Assembly (NCBI RefSeq): GCF_010119935.1
Contig: NZ_CP048209.1
Location: forward strand, 5,559,501-5,623,500
Direction: 5' to 3'
DNA length: 64,000 nucleotides
From: Paenibacillus lycopersici
GTDB lineage: Bacteria; Bacillota; Bacilli; Paenibacillales; Paenibacillaceae
The position numbers were made by a program, and so were the translations under genes. How positions within the stretch are numbered: position 1 is the stretch's first letter; the number at the start of each line of letters is the position of its first letter. A model generated the notes under the pieces. That model was not told where the DNA came from. It did no database searches and saw only the letters and a program-made list of their open reading frames with translations. Below, piece after piece: positions 36,601-43,360 of the stretch.

Positions 36601-37915
36601 TGCCGTAGCGCGTAAAGCCGTCCGGCACTTCGAAGTTCGCGAACGGATCCTGTCCGGCCTGCGCGTTGCCGTTGATGCCGTAGTGATCGGACAGCGCTGC
36701 GTTAAGAATGAAATAATTGCCGTATTGCCAGCTGAACGGCAATGTTTTGTGACGGGTCACTTCCACATTGTCGCAGTAGTAGTACGTCCAATCCTTCGTG
36801 ATGTATACGCCCAGCGTATGGAAGCCCATGGCCAGGTTGATGTTATTGAACGCCGGCGTATCCAGATTGACTTGGTAGCCGCCGCCGAGCTTGCTTGCGT
36901 CGTAGCCCGCTGCCGCAGGCTTGTCGTAGCCCCATGGATGCCATGCGATTTGATAGCCGGATGGTGTGCCCATGTATCCTTCGAGAATGTCGAGCTCGTC
37001 GCTCGGCTGATTCGCCGCGTCCGGGTTCTGCGCGTAGCCGTTCGCCGTCAGCGTCCAGAACGCCGGCCACATGCCCGGGTTCGGACCGAAGAACATCCGC
37101 GCCTCGAAGTATTGGTTGCGTCCGCCGTCCGTATGGAAGCCGGTGCCCGCCTGGTTCATGGAGGACAGGTAGCCGGTGCTTACTTTCTGGTTCCAATAGT
37201 CGCTGCGGACGTACCCTGTCGGGTGGTAGGTCGTCGTCAGCTGCATGAACTCGTTATCGGCGATCGAGAACGGATTGTATGCGCCGTCGTAATCCTCGAA
37301 CGCCGCCCAGCCGAACATGCCGCCGCGCGCTTCGTCGACCTTCGCCGAAGCGTATGTAGCGCCTATGCCTGTCTTATTGATCGACGGCATCGTCTTGAAA
37401 TCGTCCGTATAGACGGTTTGCATGCCGTTCGTGACCGGATTGGCCGGGGCGTTCTCCAGTCCGCTGCGCCACTGCACGCCGACCTTGTTGTTCAGCTGCA
37501 GGTAGGCATTGTCGATTTCGCTGCCGCCCTGGAACACTTGAATGCGTACGGAAATCGGACCGTACGGATATTCGGAAGCCGGGAAATCGATGCTCCCGTG
37601 CCCGTCTTCGAGCGTTACGTCGCCGATCAGATCCTTCGTGCCGTTGCTGTTCGGGTTCAAATCGGCCGGTTGCTTCTGAGAATACACTTTCGCTGTCGTG
37701 CCGAGCTTGTTGTAGAATTCAATGGTGACGGTGTTGCTCGTAATGTCTGAACGATATGCAGGTGAAATGACAGACGTGATGCGATCTCCGTCGCTTGCCG
37801 CGGCCTGTACCGTCGCCGGCTTGCCGAGCCCGACGAAGGCCGACACAAGCAAGGAGAACGTCAACAATAACGCCATGGAACGATCGAGTCGTCGCCATCC
37901 GCGCGTAATCCTCAT
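30650..37915 (-). CDS. Giant secreted double-GH16 enzyme with Trp-rich modules, CBM9, cohesin, FIVAR and dockerin
   Basis: 2421 residues. Signal peptide 1-39; Ig-like domain; first GH16 domain (about 160-452, catalytic PSDELDILEGYMG); Ig-like; three Trp-rich modules (about 569-709, 832-974, 977-1122; WW-D-WSWMY); Ig-like domains; second GH16 domain (about 1345-1613, catalytic ATDELDVIEAYP); Ig-like; CBM9-like (about 1811-2038); cohesin-like (about 2051-2195); two FIVAR helical domains (about 2198-2275, 2279-2355); dockerin-like end (about 2360-2421; KDLSLVVKYFG and ADIFDDGEITIRSLAAVARM). It probably depolymerises a beta-glucan or galactan outside the cell. The cohesin-FIVAR-dockerin tail suggests complex assembly. 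Start supported by GGGAGG 7 nt upstream. Confidence 0.9.
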   Translation of the reverse strand: MRITRGWRRLDRSMALLLTFSLLVSAFVGLGKPATVQAAASDGDRITSVISPAYRSDITSNTVTIEFYNKLGTTAKVYSQKQPADLNPNSNGTKDLIGDVTLEDGHGSIDFPASEYPYGPISVRIQVFQGGSEIDNAYLQLNNKVGVQWRSGLENAPANPVTNGMQTVYTDDFKTMPSINKTGIGATYASAKVDEARGGMFGWAAFEDYDGAYNPFSIADNEFMQLTTTYHPTGYVRSDYWNQKVSTGYLSSMNQAGTGFHTDGGRNQYFEARMFFGPNPGMWPAFWTLTANGYAQNPDAANQPSDELDILEGYMGTPSGYQIAWHPWGYDKPAAAGYDASKLGGGYQVNLDTPAFNNINLAMGFHTLGVYITKDWTYYYCDNVEVTRHKTLPFSWQYGNYFILNAALSDHYGINGNAQAGQDPFANFEVPDGFTRYGNESDTYIDWVRVYQDAPGTARFEGDSSVKALSGDVVSVNVSRNDEAAALSGSYHVDAPAGWKIMSDGQFVDMNGTYNAPFAAGSGSDKLTFLVPNDYDTTSNITITPVASDNTSYAPIVVTATATGAEGELIRVDASTYPYRNTSGGGEGSWASYDPSTNLESYFNFIDGGWWRDGWSWMYVNENASTAMEFNFNGTSIGLDMTKCAECGEGDIYLDGELQTHIDTNATSDQTVRIFEKSGLADGDHVLKIMGANSPTTRYLRIAGFEFRHFEDPSIPKFWTEDTFIKAGKNEEFSIDINRNGAAGTRFGTYNLTFPTTGWQVKAGDDWQSATTQSFTTNRYTDTIQLKVPSNYTSKNGQITITPTSSDGTYATMKVTVQAPDDPEAPAITGIGEKRTVDSSTYPYVNATGGTDGAWTSFDHSSQPNDYFAFNGNWWKDSWSWMYITADPTQWLTFSFEGDAVGLYARYIDGGGAFDVYLDGVKQASVDTNGSSGKRRVFSKSDLPVGQHVLKLQVTRAGGSIALEGFEYDYVKSNEVQTIRVDASTYPYKNTSGGDGGPWSTFDTSTQGKTYFETTGGWWHDSWGYMYDNANNNGDVAAFNFEGTAVSVFMRTYDKGGLLDVYLDGVFQNTIDSRTDDTVSNAKVFEKTGLRGGQHKLELKVKAESGSGRDTSVIEGFEYVYDPNAVVPGFTAPASLNVVQGEEASITIARDENAQAMAGTYEVTFPDTNWSVVSGGTFSAGSASDTIVVSVPAAYALPNGTIKIAPIVNGVKYATQTVAIVAPKIALPDLVTLQSPAYRADITGETTLNFTAKGGYTTAKGYMLHQPDAGHTDASGYIVKLADVTLDGDGKGSITFDADQFPHGPVAVKVTATKANGTTTIEDYFQFYNTGGVDWNMGLESAPMPSQLNGLGMEVTFQDDYKTMPTISKTGIDGQGQRTTYASHKPDYGDYGNALFASKGTAYDPFDQVEDYLKIKTKYYEDPLPASVDGYQRHYTTGFLSSVGDDGVGFKTKGYTDQYLEARFFVGANPGQWPAFWTLTGVHDDATDELDVIEAYPPNVSGYSIATHPWGYENLDGGGKGVNTVDLIGSDAGNISMGFHTYGVLVQEDYTTYYFDNKEVYKQKTLPLSWRKGSYFLINNAMTQTDAFPPGYGFDRYGDQSDMYIDWVRVYEQPQNQSNPIFDTAAFAPVDVTPGQDLSLDINRVTDGAKALEGTYQVQMPEGWSIVSGGSFSAGQSKDTLVLHVPDNYAKYTYDLKITPVAGGTSYKTLTVQTKNTDDSIGVEIYPVQNAAKDGWNVKVALTNKHDSGTVAGGTVQVEAPAAAAGDYSFGDIAGGTTQYVTIPAAMLSADSRTHFTFHVTNADGYDRSFDKDISDLTATRVDPEHPILVEGALNGTIDADAWSGSQVIHLGEQQSTSTEGKPYSASDRSADQYVKWDDNYLYLAVKVTDDVHSMDAADVYGSWGSDSLQVSFDPERPGRTASSDNHPRFIASLNATTGASALGNETWGPVTTGNLNDIKYKFTRDEANHLTNYVVAFPWSSILTDARKPAAADLTDLGISVLVNDNDGAGREGWLAYMDGISSGKDPLKFGDLILSSAQSLQPQEPAGSLHATIAGPASAFVGQPIDLQVGIAGVSDPFSLADLIVHYDPAKVTFATESDENGKLSLADSAIASLKERFHVLGTAVKPELGQIRILMASEGANGSVQADGDLLVLHGSVKGDATVGATSVGLTDFSVVNGGNPIPVDTASASASIAIGNTDKSALSQAIADAQSLHDNAVEGTANGNYQAGAKAELQTAIDSAAAVRDNAAATQDDVNAAATALANAVTAFNAKKIVISNADKTALIAAIAAAQSKLDAAVEGTKLGKYAVGSKAALQTAIGTATAVKNSGSATQGQVNQAVTDLNGAVQTFLTSLITLVPGETSITVKDLSLVVKYFGKTSADEGWSAIAAADIFDDGEITIRSLAAVARMILDGWLEE

Positions 37916-38107
37916 TTGGTTACCTCCCTGATTTCCATCGTTGTCTTCGCTTACGATAAACGCCCTTCATTGCCTTCTTGCAGCGTTGGCCTGGCTGTCG
38001 GCGTCAGACGTTCGGCGCTTGGCGCCTCGTGCTCATCCCTGGATGCTTGACCGAATTTATCCCCCTTCACAGCTGAATTATGACAGTTCTTGCCCTTGTC
38101 CCCCATA

Positions 38108-38136
38108 ATTATAAAGAAAAGGTGAAAGCACTTACA
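38108..38136 (-). promoter_or_regulatory. Promoter with overlapping cre for the giant GH16 gene
   Basis: A perfect TATAAT (38113-38108, minus strand) lies 17 bp from a weak -35 TGTAAG at 38136-38131. The same place reads TGTAAGTGCTTTCA (38136-38123), a 13-of-14 match to cre. CcpA bound here would cover the -35. Leader of about 185 nt. Confidence 0.6.
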
Positions 38137-38206
38137 TAAGGTAATCCTCTAATTTGTATGGTAAAAGCATCATGTCCGCCGAGCCGATTATCTGATGCCC
38201 TTCCGG

Positions 38207-39613
38207 CTATTGAGCCGCTTGCTTGAACTGCACTCCGTTCAGCTCCCAGCTATCAAATCCGATCAGCGCGCCACGTCCGGCTTCTCCGAACAGCGATACG
38301 CCCGCGTCCTGCTCCAGCATGGGATAGACTCTGGCTGACAAGCACGCCGTCTCGTTGGCGAACACTTCGACCGTCGTCCGGTCGACGAAAATATGCAGCT
38401 TCAGCCGTCCGTTCTCCGCCTCGAACCCCCCGGCGATCGGCGTCTTGTGCGGCAGCGGCGACAGGCTGGATTCGCTGCGGTCGATCGTGATCCCACCAGC
38501 GGCCGGGTCGACGACGATGCGGGTCTGCTCCCGGCCGTCTTCGGAGCGCAGCACGCCGATGCCGAACGGCGCCGCGGCCCCGGCAAGATCGAACTCCGCG
38601 ATCAGCTCCACCGCTTTGCTTTGCGCGCCTGCGATCCGTTGCCCGCCTTCCCGGACCAGCTCGTCCTGCCCGGAATGCCGTCCGCGCAGCTCCCGCAGCT
38701 CGGGCACCGGCCTCATCGCCAGCTTGCCCGAAGCCGTTATGGCCATCTCCCGCGGAAGCGCCTGCACGCCCGACCAGCCGGCGGCATCCTGGAATTCTCC
38801 CCGCGCGGCGTCGGGCATCCAGCCGAACAGAATGCATCTGTTTCGGTCATCGATCAGCAGATTGGGCGCGTAGTAGCCGTCCCAGCCCGCATGGTCGACA
38901 ATCCCTTGCGCGTCGGGAACCAATCGATAATCCGCCGACATCGTTCCCGTCAAGTACTTCACGATGCCGCCCGGGGAATAGATAAGCGCGTACCGGTCAT
39001 CCTGCCGATAGACGAGCGGGCATTCGCAGAGCGCGACCTCGGGATCGATGTGCAGGAAATTGAGGAACGTCCACCGTAGGAGATCGGCCGACTTGTAGAT
39101 CGTCACGCATCCTTTGCCCTCGTAGGCGCCGCCGGTGACCATGAGCCACTCTTGGCCCTGCCGCCATACGAACGGATCGCGCCATTCGCGGATATCCAGC
39201 CCTCCGTGCAGGTCGGACGTCAGCACGGGATTGTCCGGATGCTTCGTCCAGGTCAGCAGGCCGTCCGCGCTTGTGGCCGTCCACTGCTCGGCGCCCGTCG
39301 CCGCGTTCCGCTCGCCGTCGCCGATGCTCGTATAGAAGATTCTCGGCTCTGCTCCGTCGTACACGGCGCAGCCGGAGAAGCAGTGCACCTCGCCGAGCTC
39401 GTTGGAGGGGTATAGCGCGATCGGCAGATGCTCCCAATGGACGAGATCCGCGCTGCGGGCATGCCCCCAATGGATCGTGCCCCACTGGTCCCCGTAAGGA
39501 TTGTACTGATAGAACAGATGATAGTGTCCTTCATAGAAAATGGTCCCGTTCGGATCGTTCATCCAATTGCGTTCCGGCATAAAATGATAGGTTGGCCGAT
39601 AGTGCTGCTGCAT
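38207..39613 (-). CDS. Family 32 glycoside hydrolase (beta-fructofuranosidase/levanase type)
   Basis: 468 residues: five-bladed propeller with the three GH32 acidic residues, Asp20 in NWMNDPNG (nucleophile), Asp146 in WRDPF (transition state) and Glu197 in ECPL (acid/base), then a beta-sandwich domain (about 320-468; VDRTTVEVFANE). Releases fructose from sucrose, levan or inulin. No signal peptide, so probably an intracellular sucrase or fructosidase. Weak ribosome binding site. A perfect cre match lies 71-84 bp upstream. Confidence 0.92.
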   Translation of the reverse strand: MQQHYRPTYHFMPERNWMNDPNGTIFYEGHYHLFYQYNPYGDQWGTIHWGHARSADLVHWEHLPIALYPSNELGEVHCFSGCAVYDGAEPRIFYTSIGDGERNAATGAEQWTATSADGLLTWTKHPDNPVLTSDLHGGLDIREWRDPFVWRQGQEWLMVTGGAYEGKGCVTIYKSADLLRWTFLNFLHIDPEVALCECPLVYRQDDRYALIYSPGGIVKYLTGTMSADYRLVPDAQGIVDHAGWDGYYAPNLLIDDRNRCILFGWMPDAARGEFQDAAGWSGVQALPREMAITASGKLAMRPVPELRELRGRHSGQDELVREGGQRIAGAQSKAVELIAEFDLAGAAAPFGIGVLRSEDGREQTRIVVDPAAGGITIDRSESSLSPLPHKTPIAGGFEAENGRLKLHIFVDRTTVEVFANETACLSARVYPMLEQDAGVSLFGEAGRGALIGFDSWELNGVQFKQAAQ

Positions 39614-39683
39614 GCTTCGCTCGCCTCTTCCCTGTAATAAATGAACTGCAACCGCATAATTAATAGAAGGCCATTATCGGTTA

Positions 39684-39697
39684 TGAGACCGCTTACA
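39684..39697 (-). promoter_or_regulatory. cre site (CcpA operator), perfect consensus match
   Basis: Minus strand TGTAAGCGGTCTCA fits TGWAANCGNTNWCA at all 14 positions. Lies in the 95-bp divergent gap between the GH32 gene and the methyltransferase gene, 12 bp before the latter, so it may affect both. Confidence 0.65.
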
Positions 39698-39708
39698 GAG
39701 GTGTATAA

Positions 39709-40752
39709 ATGGACTTCAACCAAATGTTAACATTAAATATGGGAAGTTACACGCGTCAATTTCCGCTGACCAACACGTTCGGGAACGTCTACCCCGTGTT
39801 GGATGACCGCCTGCTATGCGGCTTGTTCCGCATTCAGGACAACGAGCAAGTGCTCGATATCGGCGGAGGCGCGAATCCTTTTCGCAGAGCGAACGTCGTG
39901 ACCGAGCCGTTCTTGGCGCACAATGCCCATCGCTCCGGCCTCGGCGTCAATAAGTCGTTCCAATACGTGGAATGCTTCGCGGAATGTTTGCCTTTCGCCG
40001 ATCAAAGCTTCGATTTCGTCATCTCCCGGCAAGTGTTCGAGCATACCGAGTCGCCCCGAGACGCTTGCGAAGAAATGATGCGGGTCGGCAAGCGCGGGTT
40101 CATCGAAACCCCGCAAAAAATATACGAGCTCCTGCTCGGCCCCAATCCGTCGCATAATTGGTTCGTCACCCTGCGGCAGGACACCCTTGTGTTCGAACGC
40201 CGCATGTTTATCCGCCACCCGCTCCGTCACCTGTCCCTCAGCGCGGTTCCGTCCTCGATCGAGATGCAGGCGCTCGCCCACTGGGAATTCAAAAACTTAA
40301 GCAACGTGCAATATTATTGGGAGAGCCGCATCAAGTACGACGTCATCGACCATGAGGGCGGGTTCGATTACAGCAATCCGGATCATGCCGCGCAGTCCCA
40401 TCTCGACGTCGCCCTATGCTCGCTGCGTCTGGGCGGATTCTACTTGCCGCAGCGGGAAGCGGACGCACAGGAAGCCGTTCGGTTGAAGCCGGATTGGGCG
40501 CTCGCGCGCAACACGCTCGGGGTCATCCAATGGAAGCTGGGCAAAACGGAAGAGGCCAGGAAGCAATTCGAGGCGGCGCGTCAGCTGGACAGCCGGGACG
40601 AATACCGCCACAACGCGGCGCTCGCCGCCGGGGGCGAGCCGATCGTGGTCGATTTCGAGGATGCGCTCGAGATGGATGAGCGGTTCTATGCCAAGTACAG
40701 CAAGGCAGATCATTTTGATATCATCGGCTATTTGTTCGGCGCTCCTGGCTGA
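39709..40752 (+). CDS. SAM-dependent methyltransferase with C-terminal TPR-like region
   Basis: 347 residues. N-terminal class I methyltransferase (about 35-140): motif I VLDIGGGANPF, motif II-like ECLPFADQSFDFVISRQVFE, and a glycine-poor middle. C-terminal half includes two TPR-like helix pairs (about 245-300; QEAVRLKPDWALARNTLGVI, KTEEARKQFEAARQLDSRD). Such proteins often modify sugars or glycans. GAGGTG lies 6 nt upstream of the ATG. Target unknown; divergent from GH32. Confidence 0.8.
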   Translation: MDFNQMLTLNMGSYTRQFPLTNTFGNVYPVLDDRLLCGLFRIQDNEQVLDIGGGANPFRRANVVTEPFLAHNAHRSGLGVNKSFQYVECFAECLPFADQSFDFVISRQVFEHTESPRDACEEMMRVGKRGFIETPQKIYELLLGPNPSHNWFVTLRQDTLVFERRMFIRHPLRHLSLSAVPSSIEMQALAHWEFKNLSNVQYYWESRIKYDVIDHEGGFDYSNPDHAAQSHLDVALCSLRLGGFYLPQREADAQEAVRLKPDWALARNTLGVIQWKLGKTEEARKQFEAARQLDSRDEYRHNAALAAGGEPIVVDFEDALEMDERFYAKYSKADHFDIIGYLFGAPG

Positions 40753-40813
40753 AGCCGCTAGGTTCGACAGCAAGTTCTCTGACCTGCATCCGCAGTCCGC
40801 GCACAATGTCATC

Positions 40814-40847
40814 TTCCTCTCGAACGCTTCGGATTCCGGTGTATAAT
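40814..40847 (+). promoter_or_regulatory. Candidate promoter of the dehydrogenase gene
   Basis: A perfect TATAAT at 40842-40847, 94 bp before the start codon; the -35 region (around 40814-40824) is poor. Rest of 40753-40940 shows nothing else. Confidence 0.4.
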
Positions 40848-40940
40848 GGAAATTGAACATGCTGCTCCGATCCTGGATCGAAGCGGCATGACGCCGAACG
40901 ATTCTCGAAATTCGATTAGACAAGTTCAGGGGGAAATGTC

Positions 40941-41963
40941 ATGAAAATCGCGTTCGTCAGAGGTCCGGAAGCGCATCGCATGCCAGCGGAAGGCGCCTTT
41001 ATCGAAGCATTGAAGAAGCTTGGGGAATATGCGGACATACCCGTGAAGGGTGACATCGATCCTGCGGAATTGGCCGCCATCATTCGGGAATATGACGTCC
41101 TGCTCACGATGTGGGGGAACATTGCCATCCCGGCGGAGCTCGCTGCGGATAACGGACGGCTCAAGTACATCTGCAACATTACCGGCTCGCTGAAAGCATG
41201 GATCCCGCCGGAAATTATCGCTTCGGACAAGATCGTCGTCACGAACTGGGGCGATCTCCCGGCGAACTGCGTGGCGGAAGGCGCGTTCGCGCTCCTGCTC
41301 GCCATGCTGAAGTCCCTGCCCGCTTACGTCCGCCGGGTGCAGCGCGGGGGCTGGGAACCGAACGAAGACCAGGCCCGCAAGCTCGGCTCCTTGAACGGCC
41401 TGCGGCTCGGGATGTACGGCATGGGCGTCATCGGCCGGCGTTTCATCGAGATGTGCCAGCCGTTCCGGCCGAAAATCTATATTTACGACCCCTACGTGAA
41501 AGAGCTTCCGGAAGGCTGCATTCGCGTAGACAGCCTGGAAGCGTTATTCACCGTATCCCAGGCGCTGTCCGTGCATGCCGGATTAAGCGACGAAACCTAC
41601 CGTTCGATTACCGCGCCGCTGCTCGCCAAGCTGCCCGACAACGCCGTGATCGTCAATACGGCCCGCGGCGGCATCTTCGATCAGGATGCGCTGTTCGCCG
41701 AGCTGGAGTCGGGACGGCTGCGCGCGGGACTCGATGTGCTCGACGAGGAGCGGAACGACCGGCTGCCGACCGAGCATCCCGCGCGGCAATGGGAGAATTG
41801 TCTGTTCACGGCGCACAGCGTCTCGAACGATTCCTGGGGGCGCGAAGCAGACACGTATCACGGCGCCATGCACGAACGCGCGCTCGAGAACGTCACCCGG
41901 TTCGCCAACGGCGAGCCGGTGAAATACATCATGGAGATGGACCGCTACTTGAAGAGCACTTGA
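40941..41963 (+). CDS. D-isomer-specific 2-hydroxyacid dehydrogenase
   Basis: 340 residues. NAD-binding domain with GMGVIGRRF (about 155-163) and catalytic Arg in NTARGG, Glu in the LDVLDEERN segment and His in FTAHSVS. Oxidises or reduces a 2-hydroxy/2-keto acid with NAD(H); substrate not predictable. AGGGGG lies about 7 nt upstream. Only the plus-strand gene here, followed by 570 bp of repeats. Confidence 0.9.
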   Translation: MKIAFVRGPEAHRMPAEGAFIEALKKLGEYADIPVKGDIDPAELAAIIREYDVLLTMWGNIAIPAELAADNGRLKYICNITGSLKAWIPPEIIASDKIVVTNWGDLPANCVAEGAFALLLAMLKSLPAYVRRVQRGGWEPNEDQARKLGSLNGLRLGMYGMGVIGRRFIEMCQPFRPKIYIYDPYVKELPEGCIRVDSLEALFTVSQALSVHAGLSDETYRSITAPLLAKLPDNAVIVNTARGGIFDQDALFAELESGRLRAGLDVLDEERNDRLPTEHPARQWENCLFTAHSVSNDSWGREADTYHGAMHERALENVTRFANGEPVKYIMEMDRYLKST

Positions 41964-41986
41964 CGTTAAGTCGGCGGACTGCAGGC

Positions 41987-42062
41987 ACCGGCGCTTGTCC
42001 GGGATGCCGGCGCTTGTCCCGGCTGCCGGCGCTTGTCCGGGATGCCGGCGCTTGTCCGGGCA
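41987..42062. repeat. Four tandem 19-bp units
   Basis: Unit GCCGGCGCTTGTCCGGGAT, four head-to-tail copies with 1-3 differences, 24 bp after the dehydrogenase stop. Followed by degenerate 10-bp units GGCGTGGACT (42073-42112). The GC-rich inverted stretches could fold, but no U-tract follows. Confidence 0.9.
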
Positions 42063-42122
42063 GCTTCACCGGCGTGGACAGGCGTGGACTGACTTGGACT
42101 ACCATGGACTGCCTAAACCATT

Positions 42123-42387
42123 GCGACCCAGCCGTCTGCATGACGGCTGGGTCGCGGTACGTCCATCGAATCAAGGAAGCGGACAGGAGATCCGCTATTC
42201 CCTTCATGATCGCATGTTATCGTGTGTTGGCGAACAAGAGATCCGTTATAGCGGCCGATTCACCTGTTTTCGATGCCATCCGGGCATATTAACGGTTCCT
42301 GTGTCCGTTTCGCTACCCCAATAGCCTGCTTTCGTCCAAATAACGGAACCCCTGTCCGCGAAGACCCTGAGGAGGGCGATCCTTTCG
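42123..42387 (+). repeat. Dispersed four-module structured repeat, copy C
   Basis: Perfect 14-bp hairpin GCGACCCAGCCGTC/GACGGCTGGGTCGC (42123-42136, 42142-42155), then modules at 42179-42199, 42230-42249, 42288-42307 and 42339-42358 with spacings 51, 58, 51 bp; two direct, two inverted, as in copies A and B. Similar to copy B throughout, including the trailing GATCCTTTC (42378-42386). Confidence 0.88.
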
Positions 42388-42480
42388 ACGCCTATGGCAT
42401 CGAGCTTTCCAGGGCAGCCTGGCTGCGGGCTGTATACGGTTGCATATTCCGGCAGTTCTGCCTAGACCAACGGCACGGTC

Positions 42481-42528
42481 GGTCTATCGGTCGGTCTATC
42501 GGTCGGTCTATCGGTCGGTCTATCGGTC
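42481..42528. repeat. Four perfect tandem 12-bp units
   Basis: GGTCTATCGGTC repeated four times with no mismatch, ending 9 bp before the isomerase stop codon, so it is in the 3' untranslated part of the minus-strand operon. Sits in an open frame that would read (IGRS)n but nothing suggests translation. Confidence 0.95.
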
Positions 42529-42537
42529 GTTGCCCGC

Positions 42538-43359
42538 TTATACATGCTCCATATAACGCGCCTTGATTTGCGCGAGCACATCGTCGCCCGGCCGATCCCA
42601 GATCGCCTGGTTAAAGATCTCCACCTCGATCGGTCCCGCGTAGCCTGCCGCTTCTACCGCCTCCCGAATGCGGCGGATCTCGATGACGCCGTCTCCCATC
42701 ATGCCTCTTCCCATCAGCATATGCGGCGTCGGCACGATCCAGTCGGATACGTGGAAGCCCAAGATTCGTCCGCTCGCCCGTTGAATCTGCTTATACAGCT
42801 CGGGGTCCCACCAGACGTGGAAGACGTCGACGATGACGCCGACTTCGTCCGTGGCGTATGCCTCGGCCATCGTATTGGCCTGATCCAGCGTCACGACAAC
42901 GGACCGTTCCGCAGCATACATGGGATGCAGCGGCTCGATCGCCAGCTTGACCCCCCGCGACTTCGCGAAAGGGAGCAGCTGCTCGATGCCTTCGGCCACC
43001 CAGCGGCGCGCGGTCGCGATGTCGCGATCGGGAGCCGGCCCGCAGACCAGCACCAGCGTGTCCGTCCCCAGTTCCGCCGCTTCCTCCACGGCTCGGCGGT
43101 TATCGTCCAGCCGAGCTTGCCGCTCGCTTGCCGTCGCCGCGGGGAACATGCCGCCGCGGCATAAGCTGGATACGCGGATACCGGCGTCCCGTACCAGCCG
43201 CTTCGCTTCCGCAAGTCCGCCTTCGGCCACTTTATGTCGCCAGATTGCGATCTGCGGGATCCCTGCCCGCGCGCACCCGTCCAATGCTTCCCGCAAATTC
43301 CAAAGGTCTGTCGTAATTTGGTTCAAGCTCAGCCGCTTGAAATCCGTCAGCTCCTGCAC
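42538..43359 (-). CDS. Sugar phosphate isomerase/epimerase-like TIM-barrel protein
   Basis: 273 residues of the xylose isomerase-like TIM barrel fold. Metal-site residues: Glu in LAIEPLHP, Asp in VIVDVFHVWWD, His in GFHVSDW and Glu in EVEIF. Last gene of a three-gene operon (Gfo/Idh oxidoreductase, DUF993, this), starting one base after the DUF993 stop. It probably isomerises or epimerises a keto-sugar made by the oxidoreductase. Confidence 0.85.
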   Translation of the reverse strand: MQELTDFKRLSLNQITTDLWNLREALDGCARAGIPQIAIWRHKVAEGGLAEAKRLVRDAGIRVSSLCRGGMFPAATASERQARLDDNRRAVEEAAELGTDTLVLVCGPAPDRDIATARRWVAEGIEQLLPFAKSRGVKLAIEPLHPMYAAERSVVVTLDQANTMAEAYATDEVGVIVDVFHVWWDPELYKQIQRASGRILGFHVSDWIVPTPHMLMGRGMMGDGVIEIRRIREAVEAAGYAGPIEVEIFNQAIWDRPGDDVLAQIKARYMEHV

Positions 43360-43360
43360 G

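Noticed and set aside
37916..38206. Small gene in the 291-bp gap upstream of the giant GH16 gene
   Set aside because: No frame with a ribosome binding site; the gap is explained by the promoter, cre site and a long leader.
42273..42566. 97-codon ORF ending in (IGRS) repeats
   Set aside because: The repeats come from the 12-bp DNA array; the frame also crosses repeat copy C and runs against the isomerase gene.
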